From NCBI GenBank assembly GCA_015486905.1, contig WFQV01000255.1, positions 1 to 15,815 on the forward strand: 15,815 bases of DNA, written 5' to 3'. The notes under the pieces are model-generated. The model saw only the letters and a list, made by a program, of their open reading frames with translations. It was not told where the DNA came from and made no database searches. Of this stretch, positions 7,166 through 15,678 are shown in pieces. The position numbers and the translations under genes are program-made. Position 1 is the stretch's first letter. Every line of letters starts with the position of its first letter. The stretch comes from Melioribacteraceae bacterium (GTDB taxonomy: Bacteria; Bacteroidota; Ignavibacteria; Ignavibacteriales; Melioribacteraceae).

Positions 7166-8505
7166 TAAAGATTTTCCACTATTTCTTTAAATACTTTTCC
7201 GCGGTGTTCGTAATTATCAAACATATCGAAACTGGCACATGCCGGCGAAAGCAAAACCACATCTCCTTTATCGGCATCCTTAAAAGCGGCGGTAACCGCT
7301 GCCTCTAAGGAATCATCAATCTCAACATCCACAATATTTTTAAAATGTTCGTAAACTTTATTTGCAGAGGAGCCTATTGCGTAAATTTTCTTAACACTTT
7401 TCTTAACCGGCTCGTCAATTCGTGAATAGTCGTTGCCTTTGTCCTTACCCCCTAAAATCAATCGCAGAGGTCTTTCGAAGCTGCGCAGTGCGTACCAAAC
7501 CGAATCCACATTTGTTGCCTTGGAATCATTTACGAACCGCACACCTTCGAGTTCCCTAACAAATTCAAGCCGATGCTCAACACCTTTGAACGAATTAAAA
7601 GATTGACAGATTGAAGAATCATCTACGGTCAGCAGTTTTGCTACAGTTAAAACCGCTAACGCATTGGCAACATTGTGCTCGCCTTTAAGGCTCAATTCGC
7701 TACGGTCGCACACTTTTTGGGGATGTTCTGCGTCCTTAAAATAAAGAGCGTTGTTTTCAAAGTATGCTCCCCTCCAAACGTCTTTCGAAATCGAAAAGGC
7801 ATATTGTTGAGCATCGGTTACTATATTGGAAAGATTTTCGTCGTCAGCATTTACAATTAAATAATCGTTTGAATCTTGATTCTTTGTGATTTTTATTTTT
7901 GCATCGATGTATTTTTGAAAAGAGTTCTCGTACCTGTTTAGGTGATCGGGAGTAACATTTAAAATTACCGAAACAAAAGGTTTGAAATTTCTAATGTAAT
8001 CAAGTTGAAAACTTGAAACTTCGAGAGCTACGAATTCATCCTCCTTCACTTCAAGTGCAGTTTCTGAAAACGCCGTACCAATATTCCCCGCCAAGTAGGT
8101 TTTAAGTCCGGCATTATTTAACGTGTGAGCGCAAAGCGTTGTAGTTGTTGTTTTACCGTTTGTACCGGTAATGGCAATCACCTTTCCTTTGCAGAACCAC
8201 GAGGCGAATTCCAATTCACTTACAACTTTAATTTTTCTTTCACGTGCTATTTTTAGGGGGTAAGAATCCGATGGGACACCCGGACTTGTAACAATAAAGT
8301 CACAGTAAAAAACCCGTTCTGTGTGTTCGTCTGTTTCGAACTCGATTCCTGCATCTTCCAACTCTCTTGTGTACTTCTCAAGTTTTTCAGCCGGAGCGGA
8401 ATCGGAGACAAAGGGGACAGCGTTCAATTCGGCTGCCAACTTAGCTGCGGCAACACCGCTTCGAACCGCACCTAAAATCGATATTCTTTTCCCTGCAATA
8501 TTCAT
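7165..8505 (-). CDS. murD: UDP-N-acetylmuramoyl-L-alanine--D-glutamate ligase MurD
   Basis: MurD adds D-glutamate to UDP-MurNAc-L-Ala in the cytoplasm. The 446-residue product has the N-terminal nucleotide-sugar loop GAVRSGVAAA (12-21), the ATP loop GTNGKTTTT (114-122) and TPDHLNRY (185-192). A lysine at about 203 in YIDAKIKI is the residue expected to be carbamylated. NDSKATN (326-332), the GGKDKGNDY segment and LSPACASFDMFDNYEHRG at the C-terminus separate MurD from the other Mur ligases. It overlaps mraY by 4 bp (ATGA) and ftsW by one base. No Shine-Dalgarno is visible before its ATG, so translation probably depends on ribosomes finishing mraY. Confidence 0.98.
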   Translation of the reverse strand: MNIAGKRISILGAVRSGVAAAKLAAELNAVPFVSDSAPAEKLEKYTRELEDAGIEFETDEHTERVFYCDFIVTSPGVPSDSYPLKIARERKIKVVSELEFASWFCKGKVIAITGTNGKTTTTTLCAHTLNNAGLKTYLAGNIGTAFSETALEVKEDEFVALEVSSFQLDYIRNFKPFVSVILNVTPDHLNRYENSFQKYIDAKIKITKNQDSNDYLIVNADDENLSNIVTDAQQYAFSISKDVWRGAYFENNALYFKDAEHPQKVCDRSELSLKGEHNVANALAVLTVAKLLTVDDSSICQSFNSFKGVEHRLEFVRELEGVRFVNDSKATNVDSVWYALRSFERPLRLILGGKDKGNDYSRIDEPVKKSVKKIYAIGSSANKVYEHFKNIVDVEIDDSLEAAVTAAFKDADKGDVVLLSPACASFDMFDNYEHRGKVFKEIVENL

Positions 8506-9611
8506 CGTATTTTAAATGATGCCAAACTAATTATTGCTAAAATTATTGTTATGATGTAGGCTCGCATTACAATTTTCGGTTCAGCCCAGCCGGATAGCTC
8601 GAAGTGGTGATGAACCGGAGCCATTTTGAAAACTCTTCTTCCCTCTCCGTATTTTTTCTTTGTGTACTTGAAGTAAAGTCTTTGAATAATGACCGAGAGG
8701 GTTTCCAGGAAGAAGACGCCGCCTAAGATAGGGATTAAAAGTTCCTGTTTGATTAAGATTGCCAATATTCCGAAGGCGCCTCCAAGTGAAAGCGAACCAG
8801 TATCTCCCATAAAAACTTCGGCAGGATAAAAGTTAAACCAAAGGAATCCCAAACCGGCACCAATCATTGCTGCAATGAAAACAGTTAGTTCGCCGGAGCC
8901 GGGCATGTAAATAATATGGAGATAATCTGCAAAAATTACATTGCCAGTAATGTAGCTCATCACTGCCATTGCAAGCATTACAATCGACATATTTCCAATA
9001 GCCAAACCGTCGAGTCCGTCGGTAAGATTTACCGCATTTGAAGTTGCCGTAATTATGAATATTTCAATAGGAATATAGAAATACGAAAAATCCAAGTTGA
9101 GGTTTTTTACAAACGGCAATGTGGTCTCGGTAGCATGCGCCGAAAACTGGGGTAAAAAATAAACCGCCCCGCTAATAATCAAACCGACTATTACTTGACC
9201 CAACAATTTGTAACGAGCAATCAAACCTTTCTTTAATTTTTTAATTACCTTCAAATAGTCGTCAACAAAACCCACAAAGCCTAAGAAGAGTGTCCCGATT
9301 AAAACCAGAATAATGTAAATACTTTTAACGTCTGCCCACAGCAGAACAGGAACGACAATAGAAATAAGAATAATAATTCCGCCCATTGTAGGTGTACCTG
9401 CTTTTTTCTTGTGTCCCTCGGGGCCAAGTTCACGAATCGTTTCGCCAATCTGTTTTTTCTTCAAATACTTAATTATTTTCGGTCCTACGTAAACGGAAAG
9501 GAAGAGAGCCGTAATAGCCGAGAGCGCCGCTCGGAAAGTAATAAAACGGAAAACGTCGAAGCCCGGCGGATTAAATAATTTGTTTAAGTAATCGAACAAA
9601 TAATAAATCAT
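8502..9611 (-). CDS. mraY: MraY, phospho-MurNAc-pentapeptide translocase
   Basis: MraY transfers phospho-MurNAc-pentapeptide from UDP to undecaprenyl phosphate, making lipid I, the first membrane step. The 369-residue polytopic protein has the family length and about ten hydrophobic segments. Key motifs are GTPTMGG (72-78), the catalytic aspartate pair FVDDYLKV (115-122), NLTDGLDGLA (195-204), MGDTGSL (268-274) and PVHHHFE (332-338) followed by GWAE. The HHH motif distinguishes MraY from WecA-type relatives. AAGGA lies seven bases before the ATG inside murF, and the gene overlaps murF and murD by 4 bp each (ATGA). Confidence 0.99.
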   Translation of the reverse strand: MIYYLFDYLNKLFNPPGFDVFRFITFRAALSAITALFLSVYVGPKIIKYLKKKQIGETIRELGPEGHKKKAGTPTMGGIIILISIVVPVLLWADVKSIYIILVLIGTLFLGFVGFVDDYLKVIKKLKKGLIARYKLLGQVIVGLIISGAVYFLPQFSAHATETTLPFVKNLNLDFSYFYIPIEIFIITATSNAVNLTDGLDGLAIGNMSIVMLAMAVMSYITGNVIFADYLHIIYMPGSGELTVFIAAMIGAGLGFLWFNFYPAEVFMGDTGSLSLGGAFGILAILIKQELLIPILGGVFFLETLSVIIQRLYFKYTKKKYGEGRRVFKMAPVHHHFELSGWAEPKIVMRAYIITIILAIISLASFKIR

Positions 9612-10981
9612 TCTTCGTTCCTTATTTTAATCGAATCGACAAATTCCTCCATCATCATTCCGCGTGAACCTTTAACCAAAAAACATTTCCCTTTTAATTC
9701 CATTTTACTCAAATGTTTATTCAAACTTTTCCTTGAAGTAAAGTGTTTGGCTTTGCTTCCCAAAGCATCGGCAAGCGCTTTCATATTTTTACCGATTGTC
9801 AAAACTTCGAACTTTTTCAATGTTGAAATTTCTTTTGCCAATTCGGAGTGAAGCGATTTGCTTTCCGCACCAAGCTCTAACATATCCCCCAAAATTAGGA
9901 CTTTCGTAGAACAGGCTTTGATTTTTTTCATTACCGCAACCGCCTCCGCAACCGAAACGGGATTGGAATTGTACGTGTCGTCAATAAGTACAAAATCGTT
10001 TAACACATTTAAGTTTAATCTTCCCCTCACGCTTTTTAAAGAGCGGGTTGCTTTAATTAGATTACCTTTTCCAACTCCCATCCTCAAAGCCACCGCCACT
10101 GCAGCTAAAAAGTTAGAAGCATTTGCTTTCCCCAACAACGGCAATTTGATTTTCATTACTTTATTCTTGTAGCAGATTTCAATCTCCGGATGTCCGAATT
10201 CATCGTAAGAAATTATTCTGCCTTTTACATCCGGTTTGCCTTTGAAACCGAAAGTAATTTTGTCATTAATTCTCGATATTGCTTTTCGTAAAAAGGCATC
10301 ATCGCTGTTGACAAATATTTTACCGTTGTGTTCAAGAGTAGTCTTAAAAAGAGAAAATTTCTCTTCCAACACTCCTTCAATATTGTTGAAGAACTGCAAA
10401 TGCGACGCACCGATGTTAGTAATTAATGCAAAATCCGGTTCGGCAATTTCGGCTGTGTAAGCAATTTCCCCCGGATGATTTGTGCCGTGTTCGAGAATTA
10501 AAACCTCCGTTTCGGGTTTAACGTTTAAAATTGTTAGGGGTACACCTATTTGATTATTATTATTACGTTCTGTTTTTACCACTTTGTATTTTGTTTCGAG
10601 TAAAGTTGAAAGCATTTCCTTCGTTGTTGTTTTTCCGTTGCTTCCGGTCAGGGAAATCACTTTCGCATTGCTTTTTCTTCTCCACACTTTAGCAAGGTAA
10701 CCATAGGCTTTAACCGTGTTTTTTACAGTAATGATTGCAGCGTTTAAATCGTCGTATCGCGAAAGTTTTCTATTATTGATTACAACCGCTGCCGCACCTT
10801 TTTGAACAGCTTGCTTTACAAAATCGTGACCGTCAAAATTTTTACCTCTAATTGCAACAAAGATTGAGTTTTTTACTTTTTGCCTTGAGTCTATAACCAC
10901 ACCCGATGCGGAACGAAACTTGTCCGGTTCGTAAATTACTGCCGTGGGCATATTAAATATGTCGTTCAAGTTAATCCGCAT
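9608..10981 (-). CDS. murF: UDP-MurNAc-tripeptide--D-alanyl-D-alanine ligase MurF
   Basis: MurF attaches the D-Ala-D-Ala dipeptide and so completes the UDP-MurNAc-pentapeptide. The 457-residue product shows the N-terminal DSR motif (31-33), the ATP loop GSNGKTTTKE (113-122), NNNNQIGVPLT and EHGTNHPGEI in the central domain, DDTYNSNPVS, the LGDMLELG segment and VKGSRGMMMEEFV at the C-terminus. These are the classic MurF signatures. The start overlaps murE by 11 bp, with AAGGA eight bases upstream of the ATG. The D-Ala-D-Ala ligase (ddl) that supplies its substrate is not in the window and must be elsewhere in the genome. Confidence 0.98.
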   Translation of the reverse strand: MRINLNDIFNMPTAVIYEPDKFRSASGVVIDSRQKVKNSIFVAIRGKNFDGHDFVKQAVQKGAAAVVINNRKLSRYDDLNAAIITVKNTVKAYGYLAKVWRRKSNAKVISLTGSNGKTTTKEMLSTLLETKYKVVKTERNNNNQIGVPLTILNVKPETEVLILEHGTNHPGEIAYTAEIAEPDFALITNIGASHLQFFNNIEGVLEEKFSLFKTTLEHNGKIFVNSDDAFLRKAISRINDKITFGFKGKPDVKGRIISYDEFGHPEIEICYKNKVMKIKLPLLGKANASNFLAAVAVALRMGVGKGNLIKATRSLKSVRGRLNLNVLNDFVLIDDTYNSNPVSVAEAVAVMKKIKACSTKVLILGDMLELGAESKSLHSELAKEISTLKKFEVLTIGKNMKALADALGSKAKHFTSRKSLNKHLSKMELKGKCFLVKGSRGMMMEEFVDSIKIRNEE

Positions 10982-12455
10982 AAGAGTTTTCCTTTAAGTA
11001 TTTTTCGGCAACTTCCTTGTCGGAGAAGTGGCGTCTTACGCCTTTAATTTCCTGATAAGTTTCGTGCCCTTTGCCGGCAATTAAAATAACCGCTTCATCT
11101 TCGGAGTTTTCAATAGCGTAGCGAATTGCTTCTTCCCTATTCTCAATTACTTTGTGATTGTTCTTTTTCATTCCGCTTTCAATTTCTTCTATTATTTTCA
11201 TCGGCTCTTCCGAGCGGGGATTGTCCGAAGTAACTATTACAAAATTGCTGTAGCGCTCGGCTATCTCTCCCATTACCGGTCGCTTTGTTTTGTCCCGGTC
11301 GCCTCCGCAACCGAATACGGTATAAACCGGAAAATTTTCACCCACAATGTGGCGGACTGCCTTCAATGCCGCTTCAAGGCTGCCGGCGGTGTGGGAGTAA
11401 TCGACAATTGCTTTCTTTGAGCCGCGGCTTACAACTTCGAATCTGCCCGGCACTTGCGGAGTGTTTAGAATTGCTTTTTTAATTACTTCGGTTTCAATGC
11501 CTAAAATTTTGGCTGCAACAAAAGCTGCCGAAGCGTTGTAAGCATTGAACGAACCGATTAATTTGGTTTGTAGAAAAACTTCTTCACCGTTAAATTCAAG
11601 AATCCAACCGGTACCGTCCAAATTAAATTCCACATCCTTAATCTTGTAATCCGCTTTGTCCGAGATGCCGAAAGAAATTTTCTCGGCAACGCTGCCTTTT
11701 AAAACATCTTCGTAATGTTCGTCGTCAATATTGAAAATAATTTTTCCGTCTTCTTTGAGAGAAAGAAAGAACTGTCTTTTTGCTTCAAGATAATTCTCAA
11801 ACGATTTGTGAAAATCCAAATGGTCCGAAGCTATGTTGGTAAAAATTCCAATGTCGAAATCCAAATCCACTATTCGGCTGAGAGCAATGGAGTGAGAAGA
11901 AACTTCCATTACCGCAGCGCGACATTCCTGTTCAATCATCAGGGCAAGTAGTTCGTTTATTTCGTTTGCTTCGGGAGTAGTCAATTTCGACGGCAGTTCT
12001 TCTTCGCCGATTAAATTTTTATTTGTACCTATTAAACCCGAGGAAATACCGGCGGCAAGCAAAATTTCACGTAAAAAATAAGTAGTGGTGGTTTTGCCTT
12101 TTGTCCCCGTCACACCGATTAAACTCATTTTCCTTGAGGGCTGACCGTAAACAATGTTAGAAATTTTAGGTAAAATTTTTCGCGTATTTTCAACTACAAT
12201 TTTGACAACATTGTTGGAGGTAAAAATATCTTCAGGGTAAAGTGAATTATCATCAAGCACAATTGCGGAAGCTCCGGACGCAATTGCTTGCGGAATGTAT
12301 TTGTGCCCGTCGGTCTTAAAGCCTTTGATTGCTACAAAGATTGTTTTCTCCCCGACTTTCCGAGAGTCAATCTCAACGTGTTCGATTTCTTTTACTTCCG
12401 CATTACCTACAACTTGAATTACTTCGATGGCATCAATAACTTCCGATAATTTCAT
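10971..12455 (-). CDS. murE: UDP-MurNAc-tripeptide synthetase MurE, meso-diaminopimelate type
   Basis: MurE adds the third amino acid to UDP-MurNAc-L-Ala-D-Glu. The 494-residue product has the DSR motif (30-32), the ATP loop GTKGKTTTT (117-125), MEVSSHSI (183-190), SDHLDFH (210-216) and a lysine at about 226 in YLEAKRQFF expected to be carbamylated. DYSHTAGSLEAAL is at 352-364 and GKGHE at 461-465. The DNPR tetrad (411-414, context SDNPRSEEP) is the established marker of meso-diaminopimelate selectivity, so the cell wall is predicted to be of the DAP type. The start is one base after the ftsI stop, with a strong AGGAGG. It overlaps murF by 11 bp. Confidence 0.98.
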   Translation of the reverse strand: MKLSEVIDAIEVIQVVGNAEVKEIEHVEIDSRKVGEKTIFVAIKGFKTDGHKYIPQAIASGASAIVLDDNSLYPEDIFTSNNVVKIVVENTRKILPKISNIVYGQPSRKMSLIGVTGTKGKTTTTYFLREILLAAGISSGLIGTNKNLIGEEELPSKLTTPEANEINELLALMIEQECRAAVMEVSSHSIALSRIVDLDFDIGIFTNIASDHLDFHKSFENYLEAKRQFFLSLKEDGKIIFNIDDEHYEDVLKGSVAEKISFGISDKADYKIKDVEFNLDGTGWILEFNGEEVFLQTKLIGSFNAYNASAAFVAAKILGIETEVIKKAILNTPQVPGRFEVVSRGSKKAIVDYSHTAGSLEAALKAVRHIVGENFPVYTVFGCGGDRDKTKRPVMGEIAERYSNFVIVTSDNPRSEEPMKIIEEIESGMKKNNHKVIENREEAIRYAIENSEDEAVILIAGKGHETYQEIKGVRRHFSDKEVAEKYLKENSYAD

Positions 12456-12456
12456 T

Positions 12457-14445
12457 TTACCTCCTGCATTTTAGAATAACATTTTTGATTCTTTTAACGC
12501 TGGTTCCCGGCGCAACACTCTGCCAAATAATTCTGCCGGAACCTTCGATCTTGAATTTAATTCCCAACTCCGAGACGATGCTTAAAGCTTTTCGTAAAGA
12601 CATTCCCACTAAATTCGGCATAGAGGAACGCCTTGATATTTTAATTTCTTTCTTTGTACGTAAAACATTAGGCACATCTGCCGCAACGACCATCTTGTTA
12701 TTTCCCGCCGAAACGAGTTCTTTAACGAATTTAACTTTAGGTTGTTTCGTACGATGAATTTCTTTTTTAAATGGGGTCAGACTTAAATCCGCGTTGGCGA
12801 TTCTTTCTGCTATTTTTTCAAATATCGGTGCAGCTACTTGTCCGCCGTACCTGCCTTTGGACGGCGAATCAACTAAAATTAAAATCTCATATTTAGGCGC
12901 TTCGGCGGGGAAGAAACCGATGAATGAAGCGTTGTAATAAAAAGAGGAATATTTACCGTTAATTAACTTCTGCGCCGTGCCGGTTTTTCCTCCAACCAAA
13001 ATATTTTTCAATTGAGCTTTTTCGCCCGTGCCGTTTTCCACTACGTCAACTAATAGTTTTTTAAGTTCATCAGATGTCTTCTTGGAAATAATTTTTCTTA
13101 TTTCTTGCGGATGAAAACTTTTTACAACATTCCCTTCGTCATCCGTTACTTCTTTAACAATTTCAGGGTGTAACAGCTTGCCGCCATTAATTAATGCCGC
13201 GTAAGCCATAGCCATTTGAATCGGTGTGACTGAAATACCATAACCGTGCGAGATGTAAGCCTTGGTTGTTCGTTCGAATTTCGACGGCGGAATTAGTTTA
13301 CCGGCAACTTCGCCGGGGATATCAACACCGCTTAAATTACCAAATCCGAAATCCCTTAAATATTTGTAAAACTTGTTCTTCCCTATTCTGTAACTTAATT
13401 TCACTGCTCCGATGTTACTCGAGTGAGTGAGAATTTCTCTCACCGTCAATCGAGCGGCAGGGTGAGTGTCTTTAATAATTGCATTTCTAAAAAGTACGTA
13501 ACGCCCGTTTTCGGTATTGATTACATCGTTCTCAAGAACCAGTTTCTCTTCAAAAAGCATTGCAAATAAAATTGATTTCATCGTCGAGCCGGGTTCGTAA
13601 GTATCGCTAACGGCTCTGTTGCGCCTCGCCGAGGCATTGAACAGATTGTAATTGGCAGGGTCGTAATTCGGTAAATCCGCCAGTGCAAGAATTTCTCCGT
13701 TCTGCGGATTAAGAACAATTCCCACAGCCGCTTTACCTTGATAATAATTTACTCCTTTAATTAATTCTTCTTCTAAAATTTTTTGGATGTCTTTGTCAAT
13801 CGTAAGAATAACATTGTCGCCGTTCTTCGGCTGCTGGGATTTACTTTGGTCAATTGAAACAATTCTGCCCGAAACGTCTTTCTCAATTACCAAATGACCA
13901 TCGACGCCTTTTAAAAAATTCTCGAACTTACCTTCTATTCCCGCCTGCCCTTTTAATTTTCTATTGACAAACCCGATAACGTGTGCAGCCAAACTGCCGT
14001 AAGGGTAAACTCTCGTATAATCTTCTTCATAGTACAATCTGTCAACAATGAAATCACTTAATTTTAATGCGTAATCTCTCGGAACTTTCTTTTCAAGACA
14101 TACACGCTTAGCGGGGGATTGCATCAACTTTAAATAGTAATTTTCGTCTTTCCCGAAAACCTTTGAAAACTTCCGTGCAATTACCGTGTCGGACACTTGC
14201 TTTTTACTCATTCGGTTATCCACGTAAAAGGAAATGTCGTTTTTAGTGTAAGCAAGTAAATTGTTCTTCCTATCAAATATCGAACCCCTTTCGGCTTTTA
14301 CAAATTCTTTTTTGTATTGTTGTTTTAAAGCGTAAAACTTGTAATACTCGTGCTTCTTTATTTGAATATTATAGAGCCTTGCCACAAGCCCGAAGAAGGC
14401 AAGTGTCATAAAAAAAAGAATCAATATTGCTCTGTACTTATTCAT
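12457..14445 (-). CDS. ftsI: FtsI, class B penicillin-binding protein with C-terminal PASTA domain (PBP3/PBP2x type)
   Basis: FtsI is the D,D-transpeptidase that cross-links septal peptidoglycan, anchored in the inner membrane with its catalytic part in the periplasm. The 662-residue product has one N-terminal hydrophobic segment (about 7-24), a PBP-dimer domain opening with AERGSIFDR (51-59), and the transpeptidase motifs EPGSTMK (284-290, catalytic Ser287), SSN (342-344) and KTGTA (487-491). A basic linker (about 558-606) leads to one PASTA-like domain (about 607-658, opening MPNLVGMSLRKAL). The start overlaps ftsL by 8 bp and no clear Shine-Dalgarno precedes it. Position after ftsL indicates the divisome enzyme rather than the elongasome PBP2. 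PASTA on FtsI is also known from SpoVD and PBP2x. Confidence 0.97.
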   Translation of the reverse strand: MNKYRAILILFFMTLAFFGLVARLYNIQIKKHEYYKFYALKQQYKKEFVKAERGSIFDRKNNLLAYTKNDISFYVDNRMSKKQVSDTVIARKFSKVFGKDENYYLKLMQSPAKRVCLEKKVPRDYALKLSDFIVDRLYYEEDYTRVYPYGSLAAHVIGFVNRKLKGQAGIEGKFENFLKGVDGHLVIEKDVSGRIVSIDQSKSQQPKNGDNVILTIDKDIQKILEEELIKGVNYYQGKAAVGIVLNPQNGEILALADLPNYDPANYNLFNASARRNRAVSDTYEPGSTMKSILFAMLFEEKLVLENDVINTENGRYVLFRNAIIKDTHPAARLTVREILTHSSNIGAVKLSYRIGKNKFYKYLRDFGFGNLSGVDIPGEVAGKLIPPSKFERTTKAYISHGYGISVTPIQMAMAYAALINGGKLLHPEIVKEVTDDEGNVVKSFHPQEIRKIISKKTSDELKKLLVDVVENGTGEKAQLKNILVGGKTGTAQKLINGKYSSFYYNASFIGFFPAEAPKYEILILVDSPSKGRYGGQVAAPIFEKIAERIANADLSLTPFKKEIHRTKQPKVKFVKELVSAGNNKMVVAADVPNVLRTKKEIKISRRSSMPNLVGMSLRKALSIVSELGIKFKIEGSGRIIWQSVAPGTSVKRIKNVILKCRR
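12460..12465 (-). promoter_or_regulatory. murE Shine-Dalgarno formed by the last two ftsI codons
   Basis: The minus strand reads AGGAGG immediately before the ftsI stop TAA, then A, then the murE ATG. The two AGG codons are the C-terminal Arg-Arg of FtsI, so one hexamer serves as coding sequence and as the murE ribosome binding site, four bases before the start codon. Confidence 0.85.
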
Positions 14446-14761
14446 ATTTTGAGTTTACAATTTTTTCCAATCTTTTAATTCTGTTTTCGTTGACCCAGAT
14501 TTTTTCGAACATTTTGGAAGAACGGACAAGTCCTAATTTTTCACGAGCAATTTTTACAATCCTTTCTTCCGAGCTTAATTTTTGCTGCAGAACGATTTTA
14601 GCGTCGAGAACATCCTGCTTACGAGCAAGCTCGGCGTTTAGAATTTCTGCCTGCTTGTTTAAAACTTTTATCTTACTGGTTAAGAAAAGATGTCCGATAA
14701 GAGCGGCAATTACCAAAAATACCGCGAGCAGAAATTCTCTAAATATTGAATTAGTATTCAT
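14438..14761 (-). CDS. ftsL: FtsL-like bitopic cell division protein
   Basis: This short protein of 107 residues has one hydrophobic segment (about 11-28), then a predicted coiled coil rich in Leu, Lys, Gln and Glu (about 30-66). It ends with IAREKLGLV (71-79), the stretch typical of FtsL/DivIC-family proteins. Such proteins sit in the inner membrane, pair with FtsB/DivIC and FtsQ, and activate FtsW-FtsI. The family has low sequence identity, so the call rests on architecture plus the invariant position between rsmH and ftsI. It overlaps rsmH by 4 bp (ATGA) and ftsI by 8 bp. A GGAGAGG lies just before the ATG, within the rsmH 3' end. Confidence 0.88.
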   Translation of the reverse strand: MNTNSIFREFLLAVFLVIAALIGHLFLTSKIKVLNKQAEILNAELARKQDVLDAKIVLQQKLSSEERIVKIAREKLGLVRSSKMFEKIWVNENRIKRLEKIVNSKYE

Positions 14762-15678
14762 TTCCTCTCCGCGGCTCTTAATTTTGCACTGCGTGCGCGG
14801 AAGTTAATTTTAACTTCTTCTTCCGAAGGCACAACCGGTTTCTTGGTTAAAATTTTCAAACGAGATTCTTTATCGCACGTGCAAATTGGGGCTTCGGGCG
14901 GACAAATGCACGGAAGCGCTTCGTATTTAAATGCTTCCTTAACTATTCTGTCTTCCAAAGAATGGTAGGAAAGTATTACAATTCTTCCGCCTGGTTTTAA
15001 CAAATCCACGGCATCCGAAATAAATTCTTTCAACTCGTCCAACTCATTGTTGACCGCAATACGCAATGCTTGGAAAATTCTCGAAAGTGATTTTCTCAGG
15101 TAATTCGGAGGAATAATTTGTGCAACTGCATTTCTTAATTGCAAAGTGTTTTCAAACTTTTCTATTTTCCTTAATGCAACAATTTTTTTTGCAATTTTTC
15201 TCGCCGCTTTCTCCTCACCGTAATTTCTTAAAATTTCTTCAATTGCTTCCTTGTCGTAATTGTTGAGAATATCCTTTGCCGTCAAATTGGAATTTTTATC
15301 CATGCGCAGATCCAAGGGTGCTTTTTCGCGATAAGTGAAACCTGAATTAGGATTATCCAATTGAAATGAAGAAACCCCAAGGTCTGCCAGGATACCATCA
15401 AACTTGTCAATGAACTCTATTCTTGCAATAGTTTTTATTTCGGTAAAAGAAGCATTGTAAATTTCAATTCTCTTATCAGCGAAAAATTTTTCCCTTGCAA
15501 ATTCAAAAGCCTCCGCATCTTTATCGGTGGCAATCAACCGTGCATTTTTGTTTAGTCTATTTAAAATTTCTTTCGAGTGTCCCCCGAAGCCTAAAGTAGC
15601 ATCGAAATACGTACCGGACTTGGAGGTAATTAAATAATCTACCGATTCTTTTAAAAGAACCGGTTTATGTTTTGTCAT
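14758..15678 (-). CDS. rsmH: RsmH (MraW), 16S rRNA cytosine-1402 N4-methyltransferase
   Basis: RsmH methylates N4 of C1402 in the ribosomal P site using S-adenosylmethionine. The 306-residue product begins HKPVLLKESVDYL (4-16) and has the SAM-binding loop DATLGFGGHS (26-35), ADLGVSSFQLD (98-108), PLDLRMD (121-127), NNELDEL (210-216) and SYHSLEDRIVK (237-247). The last is usually FHSLEDR. Near the C-terminus four cysteines are arranged CxC-x6-CxC (257-268). The ATG overlaps the mraZ stop as ATGA with no visible Shine-Dalgarno, so it is probably coupled to mraZ translation. The gene is the normal second member of the dcw cluster. Confidence 0.98.
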   Translation of the reverse strand: MTKHKPVLLKESVDYLITSKSGTYFDATLGFGGHSKEILNRLNKNARLIATDKDAEAFEFAREKFFADKRIEIYNASFTEIKTIARIEFIDKFDGILADLGVSSFQLDNPNSGFTYREKAPLDLRMDKNSNLTAKDILNNYDKEAIEEILRNYGEEKAARKIAKKIVALRKIEKFENTLQLRNAVAQIIPPNYLRKSLSRIFQALRIAVNNELDELKEFISDAVDLLKPGGRIVILSYHSLEDRIVKEAFKYEALPCICPPEAPICTCDKESRLKILTKKPVVPSEEEVKINFRARSAKLRAAERK

